From NCBI RefSeq assembly GCF_037893015.1, contig NC_133665.1, positions 21,923,207 to 21,987,206 of the forward strand: DNA of 64,000 bases, written 5' to 3'. The stretch's first letter is position 1. Every line of letters begins with the position of its first letter. Under the pieces are notes generated by a model. That model worked only from the letters and a program-made list of their open reading frames with translations. It was not told the DNA's origin and made no database searches. Position numbers and translations under genes: made by a program. This DNA comes from Macrotis lagotis (lineage: Eukaryota > Chordata > Mammalia > Peramelemorphia > Peramelidae). Below, one piece after another: positions 54,751 to 64,000 of this stretch.

Positions 54751-55528
54751 GGAGCCAAAATGGCGACAGGAGAAGAGCTTCTCTTAGGTGCTCTCTCCAA
54801 AATATTTTTAAAACCTTAAAATTATGACTCTAACTAAATTTTCAAGAGATAGAACCCACTGAAAAATCCAGTGAGGCAATTCTCCAGCCCAAGATAACCT
54901 GGAAAATAGTGGAAAAACTCTGTCTCACGGGGTTGGAGAGGCAGCACTGTGCTGGAGCAAAGGAACTTCAGCCTCCTGGGAACAGCCCCAGGGTGCCTGG
55001 GAGTGGCAGACTCCCAGCAACAGAAGCAGTTTCCTGAACTTCACCCCAGGGAACACCAAGTACAACTTGGAAGATCAGCAGGGAGACCTCTGTCAGAGCA
55101 AGCGCAGAAGCCCAAGCCCTCAGCACAGTCACGACATTCAGTGTGGTCACAGCAGCCCAGATCCAAGAAATAGAAGCAGGCCTGAGCAGCTGCCCAGAAG
55201 GAGCCTCCAGGTAGCTGTGCCCTGGTTGCTCAGCCCACCAAGGGTAAGGAAGTGGAGGGAGACTGCCAAGATCTGTCTTCTGTCCCTGGATCAGGACTCT
55301 GGGGCTTTGACCACATTCAGACCCTGGTCACAGGCTAGGCTCCTGATAGAGCAGGGACTCACCTGCCCACCCCTCACAGCCCCATGCCAGAGGAGTGAAC
55401 TTGTGTTCATTCACAGACCAGGAAAGCAGTCAGAGCCTCATACATTGAGGTCCTTGTGGGGGGGGGGGGTGTCCCAATAATGCTCAAAAGCTCAGGAAAC
55501 ACCCCAAAACCAGGCACAGGCTGGGGAA

Positions 55529-56508
55529 ATGAGTAAACAGGAAAAAAAAGAACCTGACCATAGACAATTACTTTGGTCCCATAGAGGACCAAAATAGTCA
55601 ATCTGAAGATAAGAAAGTCTAAGCTTATGCCTCTAAAGACTCCAAGAAATATAGAAGTTGGTCTCAGGCTATGACAGAGCTCAAAAAAAATTTTGAAAAT
55701 CAAGTAATGGAGATAGAGGAAAAATTGGGAAAAGAAATGAGATACAGGAAAACATGAAAATGAAGTCAGCAGCTTAGTCAAGGAGATCCAAAAAAATGTT
55801 GAAGAAAATAACATTTTAAAAACCAGCTTAGGTCAAATGGATAAAATATTTCAAACAGTTATTGAGGAGAAGAATGCTTTAAAAAGCAGAATTGGCCAGA
55901 TGGAAAAGGAGATAAGAAAGCTCTCTGAGGAAAACAAATCCTTCAGATGTAGAATAGAGCTAATGATGTAGAATAGAGCTGATGAATAGTTCAACACCAA
56001 AAGAATGAAAAGTTAGAAGAAAATGTGAAATATCTCATTGAAAAAACAACTGATCTGGAAAACAGATTCAGGAAAGATAATTTAAAAATTATTGGGATAC
56101 CTGAAAGTCATGATCAGGAAAAGTGCTTTGACCTCATTTTAAAAGAATTCCTACAGGAAAATTGCCCTGATATCCTAGAAGCAGAGGGTAAAAAAAAATT
56201 GAAAGAATCCACCAATCTCTCTTGGAGAGGGATCCAAAAAATTCCCCCAGGAATATTATAGCCAAGTTATAGAACTCCCAAGTCAAAGAGAAAATATTAC
56301 AAGCAGCCAGAAGGACACAATTCAAATATCATGGAGCTGCAGTCAGGATCACACAGGACTTAGCAGCAACTACATTATGGGCTCATAGGGCTTGGAATAT
56401 AATATTCCAGAAGGCAAGAGCTTGGGCAACTGAGAATCAACTACACAGCAAAACTGAACATCCTCTTCCAGGGGAAAAGATGGACTTTCAATGAAACAGG
56501 GTAATTTC
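55529..56508 (+). pseudogene. L1-type ORF1 of HAL1-like copy C
   Basis: The RRM segment DNLKIIGIPESHDQEKCFDL and the following LQENCPDILEAEG identify L1 ORF1. The coiled-coil part is broken by several stops and frame changes, and the CTD is then cut by the UROS insertion just after the sequence matching WTFNEPGEF in copy A. Not functional. Confidence 0.75.
56493..56508. repeat. Target-site duplication of the UROS retrocopy, left copy
   Basis: The sequence GAAACAGGGTAATTTC occurs here beside the poly(T) edge of the insert, and again at 58121-58136 beside its other end. An exact 16-bp match is typical of L1 endonuclease-primed insertion. Confidence 0.9.
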
Positions 56509-58120
56509 TTTTTTTTTTTTTTTGGTGTTCATCTCATCTTTTTATTTATTTTAACTCAGATTCTTTCAACTGCTCTTATTCTTGTTGAGAAATAAAGTTG
56601 TACCAAGATCAATAATGGACATGTGGACATGAGTTACTGCCACTACTCTGAAATCTGTGACCCCAAATTGAATAGATGGACTTAAACCTGGTAGCACAAA
56701 AACGGAACATCTCCTATTATTTGTAGTTGAGGATGGATTCTTTTGGAACTGATAAATTGCTCATTTCATCCTAAGAACATCATTTCAGAGCAGATGACCT
56801 CACCCCACATCAGAGGCCTCTTAGATCACAAAGATCTGAGCCACATCTGTCTAACTGGTTTAGTTAATCAAAGCTTGAGTACTTTTCTGAAATGTCTGAA
56901 TTTCAACCATGGAGACAAAATCATCTTTTCTCTACTTATGCTGTCATAGACTTTTGCCTCCAAATGAAAAATGAAACTGGTCCCATTTTCTCCCAAAATT
57001 CTTTGCACAGACAAATCTTGTTCAATTGTTAAGCCATGAATGCTGACTTCCATCATTCAAGCTCAGAGTTCTTTATGGAAGAAATATAGACACCACTTAG
57101 AAACGTGACTGTTCCTCCCAAGACCGCTTCCTACTTTGGTAGCCTGGGCCTCTGTGGCCAAGGGGTGATGGGGATGCTGGGCCTTCATCTTCCCTTCCCT
57201 GGCAGGCCAAGCTCACCTCCTGCTTTGGAGAGGTTGCTTTCCTCAGCAATCTGAGAGTTGGAGGTCATCCATCAAACAGCTAGCTGCTCACAGCAGCCTC
57301 TGGAGGTGAAGCCCTCTCAGAGGCAACTTTGGGAAAGTCGCTTCTCCACCAACTGCCACCCCTCCACACACTTGGACCTTCCCAAGCACAGCCTGGCAGG
57401 GATGCACTGACCCTGCAGGGATTCATGGGGCTCTGCCCATGTCTGGAAGCCAGAGGAGGGGCTGGGGGAATTTGGCCATCTGCCAGATCCTAGTCCTAGA
57501 GCTGGAGCCCTCCCAGCAGGTCAGAGGTCATCCCCACTGCCACAGCCTGAAGTGGAGGATTCTCTGGGCTGTATCACAGCCGGTCTCATCTGCATCTGTG
57601 ATTGCATGTGCTCGGTCAGAGATGTGCACATGAACAAATGTATTCAACAAGTTTCTCGCCATTTCCACAATTTTCTCCTTCTGTGGCCAGGCCAATTTTT
57701 CTCACAAGGGAGGCAGTGGCATGGTGTACCACATACACTGGCTTGACGTGCCATTTTTCTTTCAGAGACTTTTTCCAGACATCCAGTTTGTTGTCCTGTT
57801 CCAAGCACAATTTCATTGCTTCCACTGAGCGGGGACTGGTAAAAATGAGACCCCCATAAGCTTCTGGATGAGACAGCTTCTCAGAGAAACTTTGCAGAGA
57901 CAAAAATTCAAAGGATAAAACAGGTATCAAAGTGGCTTCAAATCCACATGATCTCAATTCCTGACTATAGGTATCCTCGCCAGAGTCATCATCCTTAGGG
58001 TCTCTGAGGGTGCACTGAAGCCGCAGGCGGGGCCTGCCCAGGCTTCCTGGTCCCGGTGGGGGGGGGGCTCTGGGGGCCCTGACTGGCCCTAGGCCTGCTG
58101 CTCCAAGGAGGAGGCCTAAG
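56509..58120 (-). pseudogene. UROS: UROS (uroporphyrinogen-III synthase) processed pseudogene
   Basis: Retrocopy of the haem-pathway enzyme that cyclises hydroxymethylbilane to uroporphyrinogen III in the cytosol. On the minus strand, 57616-58018 translates to a product close to human UROS residues 1-131: [40 protein letters not shown] and [11 protein letters not shown] are easily aligned. No ATG aligns with the human start. Frame matching ends at ICS, near human residue 131 of about 265, then a stop. The remaining 1.1 kb has no UROS coding match and ends with two overlapping AATAAA signals (plus TTTATT, 56541-56550) about 20 bp before a 15-base poly(A) (plus T run, 56509-56523). No introns are seen in the matched part. 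The whole insert is bounded by a 16-bp direct repeat (56493-56508 and 58121-58136), so it is an L1-type retroposition into a half-L1. The C-terminal half of the enzyme is absent, so no active synthase is expected. Confidence 0.88.
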
Positions 58121-58136
58121 GAAACAGGGTAATTTC
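58121..58136. repeat. Target-site duplication of the UROS retrocopy, right copy
   Basis: Exact copy of the 16 bases at 56493-56508. The half-L1 sequence resumes in register directly after it, which confirms a clean insertion. Confidence 0.9.
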
Positions 58137-58664
58137 AAATGTCCTGTTGAAACAACCAGAGTTGAACAGAACTTTCAAGCACAGGACTCAGATGAAGCAT
58201 AGAGAGTGGAGGAGAAGGGTAAATTATGGGGGGGCTTAATGATGATGAACTACATATATTCCTGCATGGAAAGAAGATACTAATAATACTCATATGAACC
58301 TTCTCATTTAATAGAGCAGATAGAAGGAGTTTTTATAGATGAAGCACAGGAGAGAGCTGAATTTGAAGATTATAATATATTGTAAAAAATGGAGTCAATG
58401 TGCAAAAGGGAAATGTACTGGGAATAAGAGAAAGGAGAGGTAGAATAGGCTAAGATATCTCAGGAAAAGATATGTAACTTTTACAGTGGTATGAAGTGGG
58501 GAAGGCAAGAGGAAATGGCTCAGAGAGGAAACAGCAAACATACTCAATAGGGTATAGATAGAGGAAAAAAGAGAGAAAGGGATCAGGGGGAGGGGAGGGG
58601 GGATGTGGGTGATAGAGGAAAGGGTAGATCATAGGAGAGGATCATCAAATATAACACATTTTCT

Positions 58665-58815
58665 TTTTTACTTTTTGCAGGGTGCTGGGATTGGGTGTCC
58701 TGTCTGGGACCATGGGGCCCATGGGGTTGCTGGGTCTCTCGGTTCGGATGTGGGCTTGAGGCCTCCTGAACCCAGGGCCAGTGCTCTGTCTGCTGTGCCA
58801 CTCGGCTGCCCCACA
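58665..58815 (-). mobile_element. SINE embedded in the half-L1 3' UTR (copy C)
   Basis: On the minus strand it reads GGGGCAGCCGAGTGGCACAG, then CAGACAGAGCACTGGCCCTG, and ends in CCCTGCAAAAAG. Flanking half-L1 sequence matches copy A on both sides. It is antisense to the element, as in copy A. Confidence 0.75.
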
Positions 58816-59130
58816 GCACATTTTTGAAGAAGTACAGAGTAAAAGGAGAGAGAAAATATAATAGATGGTAGTGGGGAGGAATGGATGGAGGGAATTATAA
58901 TCAGTACCAGCAACTGTGGAAAAATATGGAAGTAACTTCTCTGATGGACTTATGATAAAGAATGTGATCCACTGGAGACAGAGCTGATGGTATCAGAACA
59001 CAGACTGAAACACATTTTTTTTTGCTCTTTCTTTTACTTTATTTCCCATGAGGTTTTATATTTTTGTGGGGGGGGAGGGTGGTATTATGTTTACTGTTAA
59101 AGAATATTTTAGTAATTGTAAATAAATTAA

Positions 59131-60040
59131 AGAAAAAATATTGTTAGATAAATATGCAAATAAAAAAGTCATTCATAATTTTTTACCAGATTTATAATAG
59201 AAAAAAGAGATAAACTGTCCAAATTGGTGCTAATAGTAAATATAAATAGTAAATAGTAAATATAGACTTATGAAAAGAAATCTAAAGTGTGAATATGGAA
59301 ATCTTGATTCAGTGAAGGAGAAACAGAGATATGCACAAAGCAATTTTGCATCTGCAGTAGGACAAATACTGTTTATTTACAGACCAACACATTACTGATT
59401 CTGTTCTAGAGGAAAGAACTTTTAGAGTTTTAAGAGTTTGAAATTCAATGTAAGAATTTGCCTGAGAGAATGAACATAAAAAAAGAACTAAATGCAAAGA
59501 TGAATCAAAGCCTCTGGATTAGAATTGAGAAACCCTGACCCAGTGGCAACCTAAACTATCTACAAATTAAAAGCAGCCAACCCTTCCACCAGACCACAGA
59601 GAATGACAGTCTCCTTTGTCATTGGTGTCTTGGGAAATTAAAGATCTAGTTGAAAAAAATGTATTGGTCCAAGATTTCATAAAACCATTGAGCTGAGCAT
59701 GAGTAGCCTCTGTTATAAAACTTGGTTCTGCAGTGGTAGCCCTCCTTCAGATACAGTCTTTCCCAAATGAGAACAGCTAGACTATTTATTGGTAGTTGGA
59801 AACAGTAAGGCAGGTGCAAGGGATAATTATAGATGAGTCTCGGGTTCACTTATTTTTCATTGGATAGGTTGCGTTGCAGACTTTTATTTTTAACATAGAC
59901 ATTTAAAAGTAGTTTATTCACATCAGCTTGAGTACTGGACACTAATAGGGGCCATAAATCAGTATAGTGCACCAGGTGGTGTTGCTGAACTCTTTTTAAT
60001 AACTATCCAAATAATATTCATTTATATGGTCAGGATCAAA
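59131..60040. other. No recognised feature
   Basis: Plain AT-rich sequence after half-L1 copy C. Confidence 0.35.
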
Positions 60041-60207
60041 GGTGGTATAAGTTAAGGAACCAAAGAATGTTTGAGGTGATTAAAGAACTGCTGAGGTCAT
60101 CTAGTTCAACTCAGAAATTTCTCTTCAGTCTCCCTGGCAAGGGGTCATATAGCCACTTTGTTTTTAGATCCCCAGGTGAGAGAATCTGACTCCCCTCTCC
60201 TGCCCCC

Positions 60208-60440
60208 TCCTTTTTTGTCACTTGTGTAGTACTCTTCATGACTCCATTTGGGGATTTCTTGACTAGGATACTGTGGAGTGGTTCACCATTTCCTTTCCCA
60301 GTTCATTTTATAGATGAGGAAACTGAGGCATACAAGATTAAGTGACCGACAGGTAGTAAATGTCTGAAGCTGAATTTGAGCTTAGGTCCTCCCAACTCCA
60401 GGGCTGGCATTCTATCCACTGAATCACCTATCCCTACCCA
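60208..60440 (-). mobile_element. MAR1-type SINE inside L3
   Basis: On plus: CTCTTCATGACTCCATTTGG, GAGTGGTTCACCATTTCCTT, GATGAGGAAACTGAGGCATA, then TCTATCCACTGAATCACCTA. Confidence 0.75.
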
Positions 60441-60620
60441 CTGTCCCTAAAGGATAGCACTGATGGGAAAGGTTTCCTCATATGAAGCCTGCATTTATCT
60501 TTCTACCTGGTTATGTCCTCTTTGGTCAAGCAGAATAATTCTAATCTTTCTTCCCTATAATAATCCTTTAAAAAACAAAAATATGTCTCCCTTCCACCTC
60601 CAAGTCTTTTCTCCTTAAGG

Positions 60621-60623
<3 letters not shown>

Positions 60624-60672
<49 letters not shown>
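60624..60672. repeat. (AT)n microsatellite in L3
   Basis: About 24 near-perfect AT units inside an old L3 copy. Confidence 0.9.
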
Positions 60673-60676
<4 letters not shown>

Positions 60677-61117
60677 GGTCACCCTCTACTCTAGCTTTAT
60701 TAATGTTCTTCCTAAGATATAACCCCCAGAACTGATCATATCACTTTAAATATGGCCTGATGAGGACAGAATACAATAGTGGTGTCTCCTTTGGGTTTGT
60801 CTGGATATAGCTTTAGTTCCATTAAGATTTTGGGGGGGGTCTGCCATATCATGCTGTTGACTAATGTTGAACTTGTAGTGCTCACCCCATCCTTAGAATT
60901 TTCTCACATAAACTGATATCTAATCATTTCTCTAAGATTTTGTACTTTGTGAAATTGATTTTTAACTCTCAAGGACAAGACTTTACATTTATTCCTGTTA
61001 AATGTCATCTTCCTATATATTTGGTCTAATGTTCTAACCATTGAACTCTTTTAGGATCTTTGTTTTTACCTTCCAACATATTATCTTTGTCACAAGCTTT
61101 ATGTCAAGCTTTGTGCC

Positions 61118-61290
61118 AAGGGTCAGCCGGGTGATGAAGTGGATAGAGCACCAGCCCTGGAATCAGAAGGACCTGAGTTCAAATTTGGTCTCAGACACTT
61201 AAAACTTACCTAGCCATGTGACCTTGGACAAGTCACTTAACCCCATTGCCTTGCAAAAAAGAAAAAGAAAAGAAAAGAAAGAAAAAAAAT
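61118..61290 (+). mobile_element. WSINE1-related SINE inside an L3 LINE
   Basis: Head GGGTCAGCCGGGTGATGAAG, TTAAAACTTACCTAGCCATG, tail CCTTGCAAAAAAG followed by A/G-rich sequence. L3-like sequence resumes after it. Confidence 0.75.
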
Positions 61291-61400
61291 GATGAATAGC
61301 AAAAGTCCAGGCACAAACCCTTGGAGCATTCTTCCACTGGAGACTTCCCTCCAAGTTGACATTGGAAGGCAATTTTATTGATTTATTAATAAATCTGTTC

Positions 61401-62344
61401 TTCCAAGATTGATTCTAGAATTTATATTGAAGCTGAAAATAATGGAGAAACTGTGTTGTGAATGAATGTCAGAGTGTTTTTGGGTAGCTCTACAGCAATT
61501 TGTGCATGACTCTGGGTTTGAATCTCCCAGTGGCTAAGAAAGCATTTATTTAGGGATCTCATGAGAGAAAAAATGAAGACAGCTTTCAGAGGCCAGTGCT
61601 CTGGTCTGTGCAATCAGCCAGTGAGATTGAGTATTTGCTGTTCCTAGCACCTCCCCACAATAATGATAGCATCTGGGTCCAATGATAACTGATAACCTGA
61701 TTATTGGAGTATCTTTGAAGCAATTGAGAGTATTTGGCAGATACAAGTAGACTCAGAGTTAGAGAGAATGTGAGGATGAAATGATTCATTTCAGCCCAGT
61801 TAAAAGCCCACTTTCTTCATCAAAACTTTTCACACTATATTTAACTTCCAAGGTATCTTTTCTCTGCTTCTTTTGAATCTGCTAAACCAATGGGAACTTG
61901 GCTACAGACTGGCATTAACTTTTCTTTGTTTTTTTTTTTTCTTATGTGACAATCTTATTTATTACAATGGGATTTTTAGCAGCTCCAGGTGAGGGATCAT
62001 GCCTTTTATTTGTTTCATATACCATCTAATTATTTAGTATAATGGTTGCCATAATGCTGGACTCTGGTGCCTCACTAAGGGAAAAAACAACTTCACGCAG
62101 ACTGAAAACAGAAACAATACTGGACCTGTGATCTTATTGGTGGAAGAAATATCTTCTACTGATAGAAATGAGCATCTACTCTGCCTGGATCACTGAGAAC
62201 TCAGTGACTTGCACAGGATTATTCAGCTTGTCAGGGGACTCTGAGATTAAATCCATACACTAAACTCGAAAAATGTTTCTCTCTTCTCCTCTCTCCCAAC
62301 CTTTTCTTTTCTCTTGTTTTCCTTCTGTCTTTGTCTCTCTGTCT
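61401..62344. other. No recognised feature
   Basis: T run near 61928-61940. Otherwise plain sequence with no exon-like frame. Confidence 0.35.
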
Positions 62345-62440
62345 TTTTTTCCTCTGTGTGTGTGTGTATATGTATATACATATATATATAATGTATGTAT
62401 GTATATATATATACATGATGCATCTATATATATAATTATA
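62345..62440. repeat. (GT)n and (AT)n compound microsatellite
   Basis: GTGTGTGTGT, then ATGTATATAC and AT units to about 62435. Confidence 0.85.
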
Positions 62441-62650
62441 TTGATGTTATTACATCATCTCTGCCACCTGACTTCAAGTTCCTGCTAAAATCCCACAAGA
62501 AGCTTTTCATGATTCCCTTTAATGCTCGTGACTTTCCTCTGTGAATTATCTCTAATTTATCTTGTATATAGCTTGTTTGTACATAGTTGTTTGCATGATG
62601 TCTCCCCCTACAAGATGGGGAATTCCTTAAAAACAAGGATTATCTATAAC
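62441..62650 (+). mobile_element. L2-type LINE 3' fragment
   Basis: AGTTCCTGCTAAAATCCCAC, TTGTATATAGCTTGTTTGTA, GTTTGCATGATGTCTCCCCC are typical of the L2-group 3' region. Confidence 0.6.
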
Positions 62651-62699
62651 TTAGAATTTCTGACCCCTAATATCTATTCTTAAGCTCACTTTTAATTTT

Positions 62700-63660
62700 A
62701 GATTGTTGTCAAAAGTCCTTTTCAGATGCAAATTATAATAATTATGAGGTATCACCTCACACCTATCAGATTGACTAAACTGACAAAAAAAGGGAATAAA
62801 TCAACTCTGAAGAGGTTGTGGAAGGATTGAGACAATGCATTGTTGGTGGACTGGTGAACTGATCCAGCCATTCTGGAGAGCAATATGGAACTATGCTCAA
62901 AAAGCAATAAAACTGTTCCTACCCTTTGACCCAGCAATATCAATTCTAGGTCTATCTCCAGGAAAAAAAATCATAAAAATTGGCGAAAGTCCCAGTGTTC
63001 CAAAATATTCTTGGTAGCTCTTCTTGTAGTAGCAAAGAATTGGAAATTTAGAGGATGCCCATCAATTGGGAATGGGTGAACAAGTTATGGTGTATTAATA
63101 TTATGGAATACTATTGTTCTATAAGAAACCATGAATGATAGGATTCTAGAGAAACATGGAATGAATTACAGGATCTGATACTGAGTGAAGGGAGCAGAAT
63201 CAAGAGAACAATGTACACATTAACAACAGCATTGCAAGTTGATCTACCTTGATGGAAGTAGCTCCTCTCAGCAGTTCAGAGAGCTAGGACAACCCTAGAA
63301 GACTGGTTATGGGTAATGTTATCCCCATCCAGAGGACGAAAAACAAAACAAAAAACCCAGATCCCTTCAGAATCTGAATGAACACTGCATTCACTTTTTT
63401 AAAATTTCTATTATGAATTTCTTTTCTATTTCATGGTTTTCTTTCTTTTCCTTAAATCGTAATTCCTCATACAGAAATTGAGTAATCTGTAAACATGTTA
63501 AGACAAATGTGTTTGTACAATATTCAACTGACTGCTTCTGAAGAGGGTGGGAAGGGAGGGTGGAAGGAAATTATGCAACTTAAAAATATGTTAAAAATAT
63601 GTGGATGAATGTTGAAAAAACTTTCATAACATGTATTTGGAAAAATAAAATAAAACATCA
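62700..63660 (+). mobile_element. 5'-truncated L1 3' end
   Basis: The end of L1 ORF2 reads MHCWWTGELIQPFWRAIWNY, then KLFLPFDPAISILGLSPGKK, as in human L1 (HCWWDCKLVQPLWKSVWRF, EIPFDPAIPLLGIYPKD), followed by stops. The 3' UTR then runs to an A-rich end (AAAATAAAATAAAAC) near 63658. Confidence 0.8.
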
Positions 63661-63682
63661 ATTTAGTAAGTCCTTTTCAGGG

Positions 63683-63718
63683 CTGTGTGTGTGAGTGTGT
63701 ATGTGTGTATGTGTGTAG
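63683..63718. repeat. (GT)n microsatellite
   Basis: GTGTGTGTGAGTGTGTATGT-type units. Confidence 0.85.
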
Positions 63719-63754
63719 AAAGATCTTGTCAGTGGTTAAATATATGGCCAATGT

Positions 63755-63950
63755 TAGGAGCTGTATGGTTCAATGGAAAGATCCTTGGATTAGAAGTTAG
63801 AGAACCTTGGCTCATATCCAGACACCATCTGTGTGACTTTGGAAAAGTTACTAAACCTTTCAGGGCTTCAGTTTCCTCAACTGTATACAGGATAGGGGTA
63901 GACTTAATGATTTCTGAGGTCCCTTCTACATCTATGATACTATAAACCTT
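63755..63950 (+). mobile_element. MIR-type SINE
   Basis: GTTCAATGGAAAGATCCTTG, GACACCATCTGTGTGACTTT, GGGCTTCAGTTTCCTCAACT, TGAGGTCCCTTCTACATCTA. Confidence 0.7.
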
Positions 63951-64000
63951 TGATACTCTTTAACCAAGGCATCTGGAAGCCATAAATTACAGGATCATAG

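Larger units (their letters stand above)
54751..59130 (+). mobile_element. HAL1-like retrotransposon, copy C, split by UROS retrocopy
   Basis: The 5' end is GGAGCCAAAATGGCGACAGG at 54751. The 5' UTR runs to about 55528. ORF1 runs from 55529 to the region of 56500 and resumes briefly after the UROS insert (58137-58200). The 3' UTR carries the shared antisense SINE (58665-58815), then the tail TTAGTAATTGTAAATAAATT near 59110. Without the 1.6 kb insert it is about 2.75 kb. There is no ORF2. The many small differences from copies A and B suggest an older or faster-decayed copy. Confidence 0.78.
60041..61400 (-). mobile_element. L3/CR1-type LINE, split by later insertions
   Basis: Long reverse-complement match to the L3-like pattern: TTAGTTCCATTAAGATTTTG, TGCCATATCATGCTGTTGAC, AGACTTTACATTTATTCCTG, and after a WSINE1, AGTCCAGGCACAAACCCTTG. 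It is cut by a MAR1 (60208-60440), an AT repeat (about 60624-60672) and the WSINE1 (61118-61290). Confidence 0.6.

Noticed and set aside
16380-64000. VLDLR exons, expected upstream of KCNV2 from the human gene order
   Set aside because: No LDL-receptor-type cysteine repeat, EGF module or matching exon was recognised. The gene probably lies beyond the right edge.
1-64000. Endogenous retrovirus or other capsid- or envelope-bearing elements
   Set aside because: No paired LTRs, primer-binding site or gag/pol/env-like frame was recognised. The reverse transcriptase pieces seen belong to non-LTR elements.

Overview
The window looks like marsupial nuclear DNA, most likely from an Australian marsupial and possibly a dasyurid. 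The basis is the interspersed repeats. There are about ten copies of a tRNA-headed SINE of the WSINE1 type, many BovB-tailed MAR1-type SINEs, RTE-tailed SINEs, marsupial L1 and half-L1 elements, and old MIR, L2 and L3 copies. Repeat family names come from memory of sequence features, not from a library search. I see no bacterial, plasmid or viral gene content, no CRISPR array and no recognisable endogenous retrovirus.

One host protein-coding gene is clear: KCNV2 (Kv8.2, a silent voltage-gated potassium channel subunit of photoreceptors), on the minus strand. Exon 1 (14927-16354) encodes residues 1-476 and exon 2 (5375-5656) encodes residues 477-569. They flank a 9.3 kb intron with consensus GT-AG ends that splits the pore helix. 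Exon 1 lies in a CpG island. The sequence just upstream of the start codon carries TAATC-type homeodomain motifs and a CRE-like motif, as expected for a photoreceptor gene. The N-terminus has a 15-bp GC-rich minisatellite and a nine-glutamate run.

Positions 1-5374 are 3' flank and repeats. Positions 5657-14926 are the intron, with SINEs and old LINE/DNA-transposon pieces. Positions 16.4-64 kb are a long intergenic stretch with no exon I can recognise. In human, VLDLR lies upstream of KCNV2 and PUM3 beyond its 3' end, but neither is visible here. This stretch holds layered retrotransposons: an internally deleted L1 (22.9-25.2 kb), three ORF1-only half-L1 (HAL1-like) elements (29.2-32.4, 51.7-53.5 and 54.8-59.1 kb), a 5'-truncated RTE-type LINE inserted in a SINE (47.6-49.2 kb), an L1 inserted in a hAT-like DNA transposon (39.5-40.7 kb), and an L3 LINE cut by later insertions (60.0-61.4 kb).

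The most notable finds are: (1) a processed pseudogene of UROS (uroporphyrinogen-III synthase) at 56509-58120, inserted in a HAL1-like element with a 16-bp target-site duplication and a poly(A) tail; (2) a HAL1-like family whose 3' UTR carries an antisense SINE at the same place in two independent copies; (3) a LINE and its likely SINE partner sharing a 3' tail within one window; (4) a T-to-C skewed SINE inside a half-L1. I found no wholly new functional system. The novelty here is in repeat structure and in the KCNV2 N-terminus.
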